From contig NZ_POTX01000014.1 of assembly GCF_003236305.1 (NCBI RefSeq), positions 1 to 49,887 of the forward strand: DNA of 49,887 bases, in the 5' to 3' direction. A program made the position numbers and the translations under genes. Shown piece after piece: positions 1 to 8,694 of the stretch. The notes under the pieces were generated by a model. The model did not search any database and was not told the DNA's origin. It saw only the letters and a program-made list of their open reading frames with translations. Each line of letters starts with the position of its first letter. Position 1 is the first letter of the stretch. The stretch is from Micromonospora endophytica (lineage in GTDB: Bacteria; Actinomycetota; Actinomycetes; Mycobacteriales; Micromonosporaceae).

Positions 1-44
1 CACGAGCCTTATCGTCGGCAGCGTCAGCTGTGTATAAGAGACAG
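1..44. other. Illumina Nextera adapter and index (artefact)
   Basis: Bases 12-44 match the Nextera read-1 transposon adapter, including the Tn5 mosaic end TGTATAAGAGACAG, with one mismatch (C for A at base 28). The preceding bases 4-11 read GAGCCTTA, which I remember as the Nextera XT i5 index S521, and bases 1-3 (CAC) fit the end of the P5 oligo. This is untrimmed library sequence at a contig end, not genomic DNA. The index name is from memory; the adapter match is visible directly. Confidence 0.96.
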
Positions 45-1315
45 GTCCAGGTGTGGCGCCAGAGGGTGAGGAGGAAGGTGGCGAGAAGGAGCAGGCCGGC
101 GGCGCGGGTGATCGGCACCGCGTCGGGGTGACGGCCGAACAGGTCACCGGCGTAGTCGACCACCATGCCGACGGCGGTCGACGGCGAGGTCCACTGCACG
201 GTGTCGCCGCTGCGGCTCAACCCGCCGAGCCAACCCGGCCCGAGACCGGTGAGCAGTGAGGGGGCCACCAGCCCGCCGAGCACCCCGACGAGCAGCGGCC
301 CACCGTCGCGCAGCAGCGTCGCCACCCGGGGCTGCCCCCGCACCGCGGCCAGCGCCGCGAACGGCACCACCACCACGGCGGTGACCTTCACCGACACCGC
401 CAGCCCGAGCAGCACCCCGGCGACAAGCACCACCCAGGGCCGACCCGGCAGCAGCAGGCCCGGTCGCGCCGGCCGACGGGTCACCAGCAGCAGGGCGGGC
501 AGGAGCAGGCCGAGCATCACCGCGTCGTTGTGGGCACCGGCTACCAGGTGCACACCGACCAGGGGGCAGGCCAGCAGCAGCCAGGTCGCCCGTCGGGCCG
601 GCACGCCGCCCGCCCGGGCCAGGCCGGGCAGGCAGGCCGCCGCCACCACCAACCCGGCCACCGCCAGCAGCCGCAACAGCAGCACCGTGCCGACCAGGCC
701 GCCGCCGAGCACCACGGCCAGCGCGGCGAGCAGCACGAAGAACGGGCCGTACGGTGCCGGAGTGTCCCGCCAGACCGGCGCGACCGTGTCCAGCCACGGG
801 CAGCCGGCCGCAGCCACCCCGGTGATGTACGGATCACCGCCGTCGGCGTACACCCAGCCCTGACAGGCGTACGAATAGACGTCCCGGCTGCCCAGCGGGG
901 CGGTGACCAGCAGCGGCAGCGCCCACAGCCCGGCGGTGACGTACGCCCACCGGGTCGACGGCGCCCCGCCGCGCAACGCCCACCAGGCCCCCACCATGGC
1001 GGCGGTGCCGAGCAGCCACAACGCCACGGCCAGCGGACCGTTCCCGGAACTCCGGGCGGTACTGGTGTCGGGCAGCGCACCGCCGAGGTACCCGGCGACC
1101 GCCAGCGACACCGCTCCGGCCAGCCCGATCCAGCGGACATTCCGGTCCCGCCCGGTCGACGGCCGGGCGTCACGGCCTTGTGCCGACCGGCCGTCACGGC
1201 CATCTGGCGGCCGGGCGTCACGGGCGGTGGTGCGGTCACCGGCGTGGGCACCGGGTTCCGGACGGGCACCGGGTTCCGGGTGGGCACCGGATCGGGAGGT
1301 GCCGGGATCGGTCAC
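45..1315 (-). CDS. MptB-type alpha-1,6-mannosyltransferase, 3' end missing
   Basis: Integral membrane glycosyltransferase of the polyprenol-phosphomannose-dependent MptB group, which elongates mannan cores of cell-envelope lipoglycans. The frame is open from a GTG at 1315 to the contig end and closely parallels the complete neighbour at 1370-2815: shared segments include VRWIGLAG, LGGALPD, PLGSRD(V/A)Y, CPWLDT, WRDTPAPYGP and GVHL near a HNDA motif. The start is supported by a GGAGAGG ribosome site 7 nt upstream. The first ~50 residues are rich in Pro, Gly, Arg and Asp and look disordered. Many hydrophobic segments follow. About 420 codons are visible; the C-terminus is lost because the contig stops at the adapter. 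Function is by similarity of family features only. Confidence 0.8.
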
Positions 1316-1369
1316 CGGCGTGCCTCTCCTCAGGGGACGGCAGCGGGCGGCAGGCCGCGCGAACCGTCC

Positions 1370-2815
1370 TTAATCGGCGGGAACCGGGCGGCGGGCCGCC
1401 CGAGCCGACCGTACCAAGCGAACCGCCACCCAGATCACGAACAGCGTCATCAGCGGCGCGCCTACCGTCTTGGTGTAGCGGGGCAGCCCGGTGCCGTCGG
1501 CCAGCACGTGGAACGCGGAGTACACCGTCACCGCGCTGAACCACCAGGTGCGCTGCGCGGTGGCGGCGAGCAGGACCAGCGGCCAGAACCAGTACCAGGG
1601 GTGGAACAGCGGGGCCAGCGCCACCGTCGCGGTCAACGCCAGCGCGGCGTGCCACAGCGGTTCCCGGTGGCGGGCCCGGAACCACAGCCACACCAGCAAC
1701 GCCAGCAGCACCACCACGGCGATGCCCCGGGTCACCGGCAGCGCGTCGATGTGCAGGCCGAAGGGGAGCGCCAGGTAGCCGATGGTCTGCCCGACCGCGG
1801 TCGGCGGCGAGGTCCAGGCGATCACCTCGTTGCCGTGCGACAACCCGGTGATCCAACCAAGGTCCAGCCCGGCGGCGAGGGTCACCCCGAACACCGTGCC
1901 CACCGCCCCACCGACCACCGGCGTACCGTGCCGCAGCAGCCCGCGCAGGGAGAACCCGCCGGGGATCGCGGCGAGCGCCGCGAACGGCACCACCACCAGC
2001 GCGGTCACCTTGATCCCGGCGGCCAGGCCGAGCACCACCCCGCCGGCCAGCAGCGGCCAGGTCCGGCCCGGCCGGCTGACCACCACGGCCAGTCCGGCCA
2101 CCAGCAGCCCGACCATGATCGCGTCGTTGTGCACCCCGGAGATCAGGTGTACCCCCACCAGCGGGCTGGCCAGGGCGAGCCAGAGCGCCCGCTCGACCGG
2201 CACGCCGCAGCGGCGGGCCAGCACCGGCAGGCAGGCCGCGGTGAGCACCACCCCGGCCACCGCGAGCACCCGGAACAACGCGATGCTGCCGAACAGCGAA
2301 CCGGTAACGGCGACCACCGCCCCGGAGATCACCACGAACAGCGGCCCGTACGGGGCCGGGGTGTCTCGCCAGATGTGCGACATGGTGTCCAGCCAGGGGC
2401 AGGGCAGGGTGGAGACGCCATACTCGTACGGGCTGATGCCGTTGGAGTAGCTGGCCCCCTGGCAGGCGTACGCGTACGCGTCCCGGCTGCCCAACGGCGG
2501 CGTGACCAGGAACGGCAGCACCCACAACCCGGCCGTGACCAGCGCCCACCGGACCGACGGCACCCGGTCCCGCAGCACCCACCAGGCGACCGCCATGGCG
2601 ACCGTGCCGAACAGCCACAACCCGATGATCAGCGGCCCGTTCGTGCCCTGCCAGATCTTCACCGGTGTGGGGCGCAGGTCTCCGTCGGGCAGGGCGCCAC
2701 CGAGGAACGCGGCCACGGCGAGCATGATCGATCCGGCAAGTCCGATCCAGCGCACGAGGTGATGGGGCACCCAGACATGCTGCCAGTACCGTGATCGAGA
2801 CACGGAGGTGGGCAT
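1370..2815 (-). CDS. mptB: MptB-family mannosyltransferase
   Basis: Polytopic membrane protein of about 481 residues, matching the alpha-1,6-mannosyltransferase MptB family (polyprenol-P-mannose donor, lipomannan core synthesis at the membrane). Visible landmarks are VRWIGLAG, PLGSRDAYAYACQG, PCPWLDT, WRDTPAPYGPLF and ISGVHNDA, separated by long hydrophobic stretches. It lies just upstream of a second paralogue in the same direction (54 nt apart), so the two are probably co-transcribed. The start is uncertain: the ATG at 2815 lacks a clear ribosome site and overlaps the ATG of the divergent gene at 2814, while internal GTGs at 2803 or near 2770 are alternatives. A longer frame upstream would read through the neighbouring gene and is rejected. 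Confidence 0.8.
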   Translation of the reverse strand: MPTSVSRSRYWQHVWVPHHLVRWIGLAGSIMLAVAAFLGGALPDGDLRPTPVKIWQGTNGPLIIGLWLFGTVAMAVAWWVLRDRVPSVRWALVTAGLWVLPFLVTPPLGSRDAYAYACQGASYSNGISPYEYGVSTLPCPWLDTMSHIWRDTPAPYGPLFVVISGAVVAVTGSLFGSIALFRVLAVAGVVLTAACLPVLARRCGVPVERALWLALASPLVGVHLISGVHNDAIMVGLLVAGLAVVVSRPGRTWPLLAGGVVLGLAAGIKVTALVVVPFAALAAIPGGFSLRGLLRHGTPVVGGAVGTVFGVTLAAGLDLGWITGLSHGNEVIAWTSPPTAVGQTIGYLALPFGLHIDALPVTRGIAVVVLLALLVWLWFRARHREPLWHAALALTATVALAPLFHPWYWFWPLVLLAATAQRTWWFSAVTVYSAFHVLADGTGLPRYTKTVGAPLMTLFVIWVAVRLVRSARAARRPVPAD

Positions 2816-4610
2816 GCGGGGCAGTCGTACGGTGGCGTGGGCCGCCGCGTGGGCCGGGGCGGCCGGTGTGGCGTACCTCATCCTCCCGGCGATGGGCTCG
2901 GACCTGGCGGCACAGGTCGCGCGGGCCGACTTCTTCGCCACCCACGGCCCGGTCCCGATCGACATGCGCTGGTACGGCGGCGTCCAGCAGTTCGGCTACA
3001 GCCTGCTCGCCCAACCGGTGATGGCCCTGCTCGGGGTGCGTGTCACCGGCGCGGTGGCGCTGATCGCGGCGGCAACCGTGTTCGCCGCGCTGCTGGTGCG
3101 CGCCGGGGTACCCCGACCGCTGCTCGGCAGCCTGGTCGGGGTGGTCACCATCGCCGGCAACCTGGTCTCCGGCCGGGTGACGTACGGACTCGGGGTGGCC
3201 TTCGGCCTCGCCGCCCTGCTCGCCCTCACCTGGCACCCGACCGACACCCGTCCCGGCGGAACGTCACCGACGCGGGCCGGCCCTCCCCCCGGCGGCTCGC
3301 CACCACCGACGCCGGCGGGCTCTCGTCCCGGTGCCGGCTGGGCGCGGCTGGCGCTGGCCGGGGGCGCAGCGCTGCTCGCCTCCGCGACCAGTCCGGTGGC
3401 CGGCCTCTTCGTCGGGTTGGTCGGGGTCGCGCTGCTGCTCTCCCGCCGCTACGCCGACGGGCTGGTCCTCGCGGTGGCCGCCGCGCTGCCGCTGGGCGCG
3501 ACGGCGTTGCTGTTCGGCGACGGCGGCTGGATGAACATCAGCCGCACCGACACCATCCGGGCGACGGTGACCGCCCTGCTGGTGGCGGCGCTTGTCGGGT
3601 ACCGGCCGGTGCGGATCGGCGCGCTGCTGGCGGCCGGCGGGGTGGTCGCGGCGGCCCTCGTGCACACCCCGGTCGGGCTGAACGCCACCCGGCTGGCCAC
3701 CATGTTCGCCCTCCCGCTCCTGGCCGCCGCCGCCCGCGTACCCTCCTGGCCGACCCGATTGGACGCCGCCTGGCCGACCCGATTCGACGCCGCCTGGCCG
3801 ACCCGCGCGGCAGCCCGCTCCGGCATAGCAGCTCGACCCAGCGTCGCAGCCCGATCCGACGGCGCCCACGAGGGCCCGGCGGAGCGGCCTGGCCCGGCGG
3901 AGCGGCCGGCGCGGCGGGGGCTGGTTGGCGTGGGGTTGGCTGCGCTGCTGGCGGTGGTGTGTTGGTGGCAGCCGCCGGTGGTCCCCGCCGACCTGCGCAG
4001 CATCGGCGACCCGACAAGCGATCCTGGCTACTTCGCCCCGCTGCGCGCCGAGTTGGATCGGCGCGGGCTCACCGGCCGGTTGGAGGTGCCGCCGACCCGC
4101 AACTACTGGGAGGCGGCCCGGCTCGGTGACGTACCACTGGCCCGGGGCTGGTTGCGGCAGGCCGACATCGACCGTAACCCGCTCTTCTTCACCACGGTGC
4201 CGGGTGCCGCCGGCACCGGTGTGCCGCTGACCGTCGACAGTTACCGGGCCTGGCTCGACGAGAACGCGGTGCAGTACGTCGCGGTGCCCGACGCCCCGCT
4301 GTCCTGGGTGGGCCGGGCCGAGGCCGAGCTGGTCACCGGCGGTCTGCCGTACCTGACCGAGGTCTGGTCCGACCGGCGCTGGCGGCTGTACGCGGTGACC
4401 GCGCCGACGCCCCTGGTCGGCCCGCCCGGCGAGCTGGTCGCGGCCGACGGTGCCTCGGTCACGTTCGGCGTCTCCGGTCCCGGCCCGGTGCCGATCCGGG
4501 TCCGGCACAGCCGCTGGCTGACCGCCTCCGGCGGCGCCACCGTCGCCCCGGACGGCAACTGGACGACGGTGACCGTTCCCGGCGCGGGGACGTACACCCT
4601 CGGCAGCTGA
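2814..4610 (+). CDS. Polytopic membrane protein, function unknown
   Basis: Membrane protein of 598 residues with many hydrophobic helices in its N-terminal two thirds and a soluble C-terminal domain of about 200 residues rich in beta-type sequence. The conserved-looking N-terminal stretch DFFATHGPVPIDMRWYGG recalls GT-C-fold or YfhO-type membrane proteins of actinobacteria, but I do not recognise a specific family. The ATG at 2814 follows GGAGG; an in-frame GTG at 2808 is less likely. Around residues 312-330 the gene contains about 2.6 copies of a 24-nt tandem repeat (3747-3809) encoding AWPTRxDA, then a low-complexity linker full of Pro, Ala and Arg. It is divergent from the mannosyltransferase pair, with the two start codons overlapping, which suggests shared control and a cell-envelope role (inference). 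Confidence 0.7.
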   Translation: MRGSRTVAWAAAWAGAAGVAYLILPAMGSDLAAQVARADFFATHGPVPIDMRWYGGVQQFGYSLLAQPVMALLGVRVTGAVALIAAATVFAALLVRAGVPRPLLGSLVGVVTIAGNLVSGRVTYGLGVAFGLAALLALTWHPTDTRPGGTSPTRAGPPPGGSPPPTPAGSRPGAGWARLALAGGAALLASATSPVAGLFVGLVGVALLLSRRYADGLVLAVAAALPLGATALLFGDGGWMNISRTDTIRATVTALLVAALVGYRPVRIGALLAAGGVVAAALVHTPVGLNATRLATMFALPLLAAAARVPSWPTRLDAAWPTRFDAAWPTRAAARSGIAARPSVAARSDGAHEGPAERPGPAERPARRGLVGVGLAALLAVVCWWQPPVVPADLRSIGDPTSDPGYFAPLRAELDRRGLTGRLEVPPTRNYWEAARLGDVPLARGWLRQADIDRNPLFFTTVPGAAGTGVPLTVDSYRAWLDENAVQYVAVPDAPLSWVGRAEAELVTGGLPYLTEVWSDRRWRLYAVTAPTPLVGPPGELVAADGASVTFGVSGPGPVPIRVRHSRWLTASGGATVAPDGNWTTVTVPGAGTYTLGS

Positions 4611-4670
4611 CGGGCCCTGAACGCGCTGACCCGCGGAGCCGGCAGCGCCTCCGGGCGAGCCGGTGCGACT

Positions 4671-4722
4671 GTTAATAGGGGGCCCTTCCTCTACCCGAGG
4701 CGTTAATAGGGGGCCCTTCCTT
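4671..4722. repeat. Dispersed two-unit repeat, copy 1
   Basis: Two direct units of GTTAATAGGGGGCCCTTCC (4671-4689 and 4702-4720) separated by 12 nt containing CGAGGC. The unit holds the palindrome GGGCCC. The repeat lies 8 nt behind the stop codon of glnE. Related copies are at 44074-44123 and 47119-47173, each directly behind a minus-strand stop codon. Confidence 0.85.
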
Positions 4723-4729
4723 GCATCTC

Positions 4730-7700
4730 CTACATCTCGAGGACGCGTTGGGTGGCGGCGCGGGAGCGGCGGCCGGTGCGAAGGTACTCGTCGAGGAACT
4801 CGCCCGGGTCGTCCGCGCCGAGCAGCCGGACCACGCCGGCCAACTCCACGCCGTGGCGGGGCAGTTGGTCGCCGGCACGGCCACGGACCAGCATCAGCGC
4901 GTTGCGGACCTGCGCCGCGAGGGTCCAGCCGGCCGCCATCGCCTCGGCGTCCACCGGATCCACCAGGCCCGCGTCGCGGGCGGCGGTGAGCGCGTCGAGG
5001 GTACGCGTACCGCGCAGCTGCGGGTGCGCCCCGGCGTGCCGCAGTTGGAGCAGCTGCACCGCCCATTCGACGTCGGCCAGGGCGCCCCGGCCCAGTTTGG
5101 TGTGGGTGGCCGGATCGGCGCCACGGGGCAGCCGCTCGGTCTCGACCCGGGCCTTGATCCGGCGGATCTCGATGATCTGTTCGCGGGTCAGCCCGTCGGC
5201 CGGGTAGCGGACCGGGTCGACCAGTTGCTCGAAGCGGGTGCCCAGGTCGGCGTCGCCGGCCACGCAGCGGGCCCGCAGCAGCGCCTGCGCCTCCCACACC
5301 CGCGACCAGCGGGCGTAGTACTGCTGGTAGGCGGCGAGGCTGCGGACCAGTGGGCCCTGCCGTCCCTCGGGCCGCAGGTCGGCGTCGACGCCGAGCGCCG
5401 GGTCGGGCGCGGGCATGCCGAGCAGCCGGCGCAGCTCCTCGGCGATGGCCTGGGCGGCGGCGCTGGCCGCGCTCTCGTTGACGCCTTCCGGCGGCTCGTA
5501 GACGAAGAGCACGTCGGCGTCGGAGAGGTAGTTGGACTCGTAGCCACCGAGCCGGCCCATCCCGATCACGGCGAACTTCAGGCCCGGCAGGTCCGGCTGG
5601 GCGGCCCGGGCGGTATGCAGCGCGGCGGCGAGGGTGGCGTCGGTGACGGCGGCCAGCGCGGTGCCGACCGTGATGATGTCGGCCAGGCCGGGGTTGCGCC
5701 GTTCACCGTCGCCCCGGGTGGGGGCCAGTGAGCCGGCGCGACTGAGCACGTCGGCGCAGGCGAGGCGGAGCAGTTCCCGGCGGCGCAGCGCGCGTACCGC
5801 CCGGATGGCCTCGACCGGGTCGCTGGCGTGCCGGGCCGCGGCGGCGGCGAACCCGTCGCAGAGCACCTCGCGGGGGCGGGGCCGCAGCTCGCTCTCCTCG
5901 GCCAGCAGGCGCAGCGCCTCCGGTTCCCGGGCCAGCAGGTCGGCGACGTACCGGGAGGAGGAGAGCACCCGGGCCAGCCGGCGGGCCACCGGCCCGGAGT
6001 CACGCAGCAGCCGCAAATACCACGGGGTGCTGCCGAGGGAGTCGGAGACCTGGCGGTAGTTGAGCAGGCCCCGGTCCGGTTCGGGGGCGTCGGCGAACTC
6101 GCTGAGCAGCACCGGCAGCAGGGTGCGCTGGATGGCGGCGGTGCGGCTCACCCCGCCGGTGAGGGCCTCGAGGTGACGCAGCGCCCCGGCCGGATCGGCG
6201 AAGCCGAGGATCTCCAGCCGGTTGCGGGCCGCCTGCGGGGTCAGTCGCAGCCCGTCGGCCGGCACCCGGGCCACCGACTCCAGCAGCGGACGGTAGAGCA
6301 GTTTGGCGTGCAGCCGGCGTACCTCGGTGGCGTGGGTGACCCACTCGGCGCGGAACTCCTCGACGGCGCTGCGTCCCGGGGTGGCGGTGTGGCCGAGCGC
6401 GGCGGCGAGCCAGCGCAGCGCTCCCGGCTCGGTCGGCACGGTGTGGGTGCGCCGCAGGCCCTGCAGTTGCAGGCGGTGCTCGACGCCGCGCAGGAAGCGG
6501 TAGCCGCGCAGCAGCGCCTCACCGTCGGCCCGGCCGACGTAGCCGCCGGTGACGAGCGCCCGCAGCGCCGGGATGGTGCCGGGTACCCGCAGCGACTCGT
6601 CGCCTCGGCCGTGCACCAACTGGAGCAACTGCACCGCGAACTCGATGTCGCGCAGCCCGCCGGGGCCACGCTTGATCTCGCGTTCCTGCTCCTTCGGCGG
6701 GATGTTGTCGATGATCTTCCGGCGCATCGCGCGGACGTCCTCGACCGCCTCCGGGCGTTCGGCCGCCTGCCAGAGCAGGGGTGCCAGGGTGTCGATCCAC
6801 TCCCGGCCCAGCGCCAGGTCACCGGCGGCCGGACGGGCCTTGAGCAGGGCCTGGAACTCCCAGGTGCGGGCCCACCGCCGGTAGTACGCCAGGTGGCTGG
6901 CGAGGGTACGCACCAGCGGCCCCCGGTTGCCCTCCGGGCGCAGCGCGGCGTCGACCGGCCAGGCGACCAGACCACAGATGTGGATCAGTCGGGTGGCCAC
7001 GGTGGTGGCGGCGGTCAGGTCGTCGTCCTCGGCGGCCACGAAGATCACATCGACGTCGGAGACGTAGTTGAGTTCGCCGCCGCCGCACTTGCCCATCGCC
7101 ACCACGGCCAGCCGGGGTCGCCGGGTGCCCTCGGGCAACTCGTCGACGGCGATCGCGTACGCGGCGGTGAGGGTGGCGTCGGCGAGCGTGGATAGGGCCG
7201 CCATGGTCTGTTCCAGGCCACGTCCGCCGGTCAGGTCGGCCGCCGCGATCCGCAGCAACGCCAGCCGGTACGCCCGCCGCAGCGCGGCCACGGGGTTGCC
7301 GGCGCCGGCGCGGCCCGCCCTGGCCGTGCCGGCGGCACCGGTCCGGCCCGAGCCGGACGTGCCAGCGGTGGCGGGCGGGGTGGTCGGCGTCCACTGCAGG
7401 TCGAGCCGTCCGTCGGCGGCCGGGGCGAGCCCGTCCGGCGCGGTACCCAGCACCGGCCACTGGTCGGGGTTGGCCACGAGGTGGTCACCGAGCGCGGAGG
7501 AGGCGCCCAGCACGGCGATCAGCCGGCGGCGCAACCCCGGATCCTCGTCGAGTGCGGCGAGCATCGCCGAACCAGCGCCGATGCCGCCCCCGGCCTCGGT
7601 CGCCGTGCCGTTGGGGTGGCCTTCGGCCCGCCGTTCCGCCTCGACCAGCCGATGCAGCTGGCGCAGCGCCAGGTCCGGGTCGGCGGCCCGGGACAACGCG

Positions 7701-7867
7701 GTGAGCAGCTCGCGGGCCCGGTCGTCGGTGGGTTCCTGCGATTCGGGTCGCCACAGGCCGAGCCCGCCCGGGCCGAGCAGGTCGGCGGCGCGGGCCCGGG
7801 CGTCGTCGTCGGCGACACCGAAGCCGTAGCGGGCGAGCCGGCTGGTGGCGCTCGTCGGCCGCCCCAT
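4730..7867 (-). CDS. glnE: Bifunctional glutamine-synthetase adenylyltransferase/deadenylase
   Basis: GlnE (about 1045 residues, the usual family size) adds and removes AMP on glutamine synthetase in response to nitrogen status. Two nucleotidyltransferase-like domains are visible: the N-terminal one with GGGELNYVSDVDVIFV near residue 265 and the C-terminal one with GGYESNYLSDADVLFVY near residue 780; the first is normally the deadenylylase, the second the adenylyltransferase. The ATG at 7867 shares one base with the stop of the upstream amidotransferase gene (TGATG), so translation is coupled; a longer frame to 8080 would run through that gene. A dispersed repeat follows the stop codon. A glutamine synthetase gene (glnA2) lies 6.5 kb away, as in mycobacteria where glnE and glnA2 are close together. 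Confidence 0.95.
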   Translation of the reverse strand: MGRPTSATSRLARYGFGVADDDARARAADLLGPGGLGLWRPESQEPTDDRARELLTALSRAADPDLALRQLHRLVEAERRAEGHPNGTATEAGGGIGAGSAMLAALDEDPGLRRRLIAVLGASSALGDHLVANPDQWPVLGTAPDGLAPAADGRLDLQWTPTTPPATAGTSGSGRTGAAGTARAGRAGAGNPVAALRRAYRLALLRIAAADLTGGRGLEQTMAALSTLADATLTAAYAIAVDELPEGTRRPRLAVVAMGKCGGGELNYVSDVDVIFVAAEDDDLTAATTVATRLIHICGLVAWPVDAALRPEGNRGPLVRTLASHLAYYRRWARTWEFQALLKARPAAGDLALGREWIDTLAPLLWQAAERPEAVEDVRAMRRKIIDNIPPKEQEREIKRGPGGLRDIEFAVQLLQLVHGRGDESLRVPGTIPALRALVTGGYVGRADGEALLRGYRFLRGVEHRLQLQGLRRTHTVPTEPGALRWLAAALGHTATPGRSAVEEFRAEWVTHATEVRRLHAKLLYRPLLESVARVPADGLRLTPQAARNRLEILGFADPAGALRHLEALTGGVSRTAAIQRTLLPVLLSEFADAPEPDRGLLNYRQVSDSLGSTPWYLRLLRDSGPVARRLARVLSSSRYVADLLAREPEALRLLAEESELRPRPREVLCDGFAAAAARHASDPVEAIRAVRALRRRELLRLACADVLSRAGSLAPTRGDGERRNPGLADIITVGTALAAVTDATLAAALHTARAAQPDLPGLKFAVIGMGRLGGYESNYLSDADVLFVYEPPEGVNESAASAAAQAIAEELRRLLGMPAPDPALGVDADLRPEGRQGPLVRSLAAYQQYYARWSRVWEAQALLRARCVAGDADLGTRFEQLVDPVRYPADGLTREQIIEIRRIKARVETERLPRGADPATHTKLGRGALADVEWAVQLLQLRHAGAHPQLRGTRTLDALTAARDAGLVDPVDAEAMAAGWTLAAQVRNALMLVRGRAGDQLPRHGVELAGVVRLLGADDPGEFLDEYLRTGRRSRAATQRVLEM

Positions 7868-8634
7868 CAGTGCCCGAGCAGCGGCAGGCTGCGGCGCGAC
7901 CCGCTGTCGTCCAGCTCGCCGAGGGCCAGCGCGGCGAAGCGGGCGGCGAAGGGCTGCCACACCTCCTCCACGTCGGTCAGCACCGCGTGGCAGGCGCTGA
8001 TCACCAGTTCGGGGTCGTAGCCCAACTCGGCCAGCAGCGCCGAGTCGGTGGACCAGTCGGCGATCATCGCGGTGTCGCACTCGATGTGGAACTGGAGGCC
8101 CCAGGCCCGGTCACCGAGCCGGAACGCCTGGTGCGGATAGCGGGTGGAGGCGGCCAGCAGGGTCGCGCCGACCGGCAGCTCGGTGATCTCGTCGGCGTGC
8201 CACTGGAGCACGTCGGGAATCAGCGGCACGTACCGGAACAGCGGATCGTTCTCGGCGGCGTCGCGCCGGCCGACCACGGCGGGGCCGACCTCGGGCCCGG
8301 CCGGGCTGCGTTCGACGGTGCCGGCGTGCGCGGTGGCGAGCAGTTGCGCGCCGAGGCAGATCCCCAGCGTCGGGACGCGGTGCCGGACCGCCTTGCGCAG
8401 CAGCCCCTCCACGGCCGGGAACCAGGGCGCTCCCGGCGATCCGTCAGTTTCCGGGTACGCCTGCCGGTCGCCGCCGAGCACCACCAGCGCGGCGTACCCG
8501 TCGAGGTCTGCGGGCAGGTCGTCGCCCGCGTGCGGACGCGTCACCGACAGGTCGAGGCCGGCCTCGGTCAGCCACTCCCCCAGCCGGCGTGCGTCGTCGG
8601 TCGGGTCGTTCTCGATCACCAACGCGGTTGCCAC
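7867..8634 (-). CDS. Class I glutamine amidotransferase
   Basis: Cytosolic protein of about 255 residues with the class I GATase triad: the nucleophile Cys in GICLGAQLL near residue 93 and the His/Glu pair in LQFHIE near residue 183. It resembles GMP-synthase-like stand-alone amidotransferases, whose acceptor substrates are mostly unknown. It is the first gene of a two-gene unit with glnE (one-base overlap), suggesting a link to nitrogen metabolism. The start is not certain: GTG at 8634 begins the typical VATALVIEND strand; GTG at 8658 would add eight atypical residues. It is divergent from the LD-carboxypeptidase at 8695. Confidence 0.85.
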   Translation of the reverse strand: MATALVIENDPTDDARRLGEWLTEAGLDLSVTRPHAGDDLPADLDGYAALVVLGGDRQAYPETDGSPGAPWFPAVEGLLRKAVRHRVPTLGICLGAQLLATAHAGTVERSPAGPEVGPAVVGRRDAAENDPLFRYVPLIPDVLQWHADEITELPVGATLLAASTRYPHQAFRLGDRAWGLQFHIECDTAMIADWSTDSALLAELGYDPELVISACHAVLTDVEEVWQPFAARFAALALGELDDSGSRRSLPLLGH

Positions 8635-8680
8635 GCCGTCGAGGCTAGCCGGTCCCACCGACCGGGGCGGTGCGCGGGAC

Positions 8681-8686
8681 TAGGCT
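8681..8686 (+). promoter_or_regulatory. -10 box of a leaderless promoter
   Basis: TAGGCT stands 8 nt upstream of the GTG at 8695 and no ribosome site is visible, so transcription probably starts at or next to the start codon. CCGACC at 8659-8664 is a possible -35 box. Confidence 0.5.
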
Positions 8687-8694
8687 CTTGCGCT

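Noticed and set aside
530..2794. Plus-strand open frame of 754 codons opposite the mannosyltransferase genes
   Set aside because: Gln/Arg/Pro/His-rich shadow frame typical of very high GC DNA; the minus-strand frame gives coherent membrane proteins with family motifs.
3264..5297. Minus-strand open frame of 677 codons behind glnE
   Set aside because: Low-complexity shadow of the plus-strand membrane protein and of glnE in another frame.
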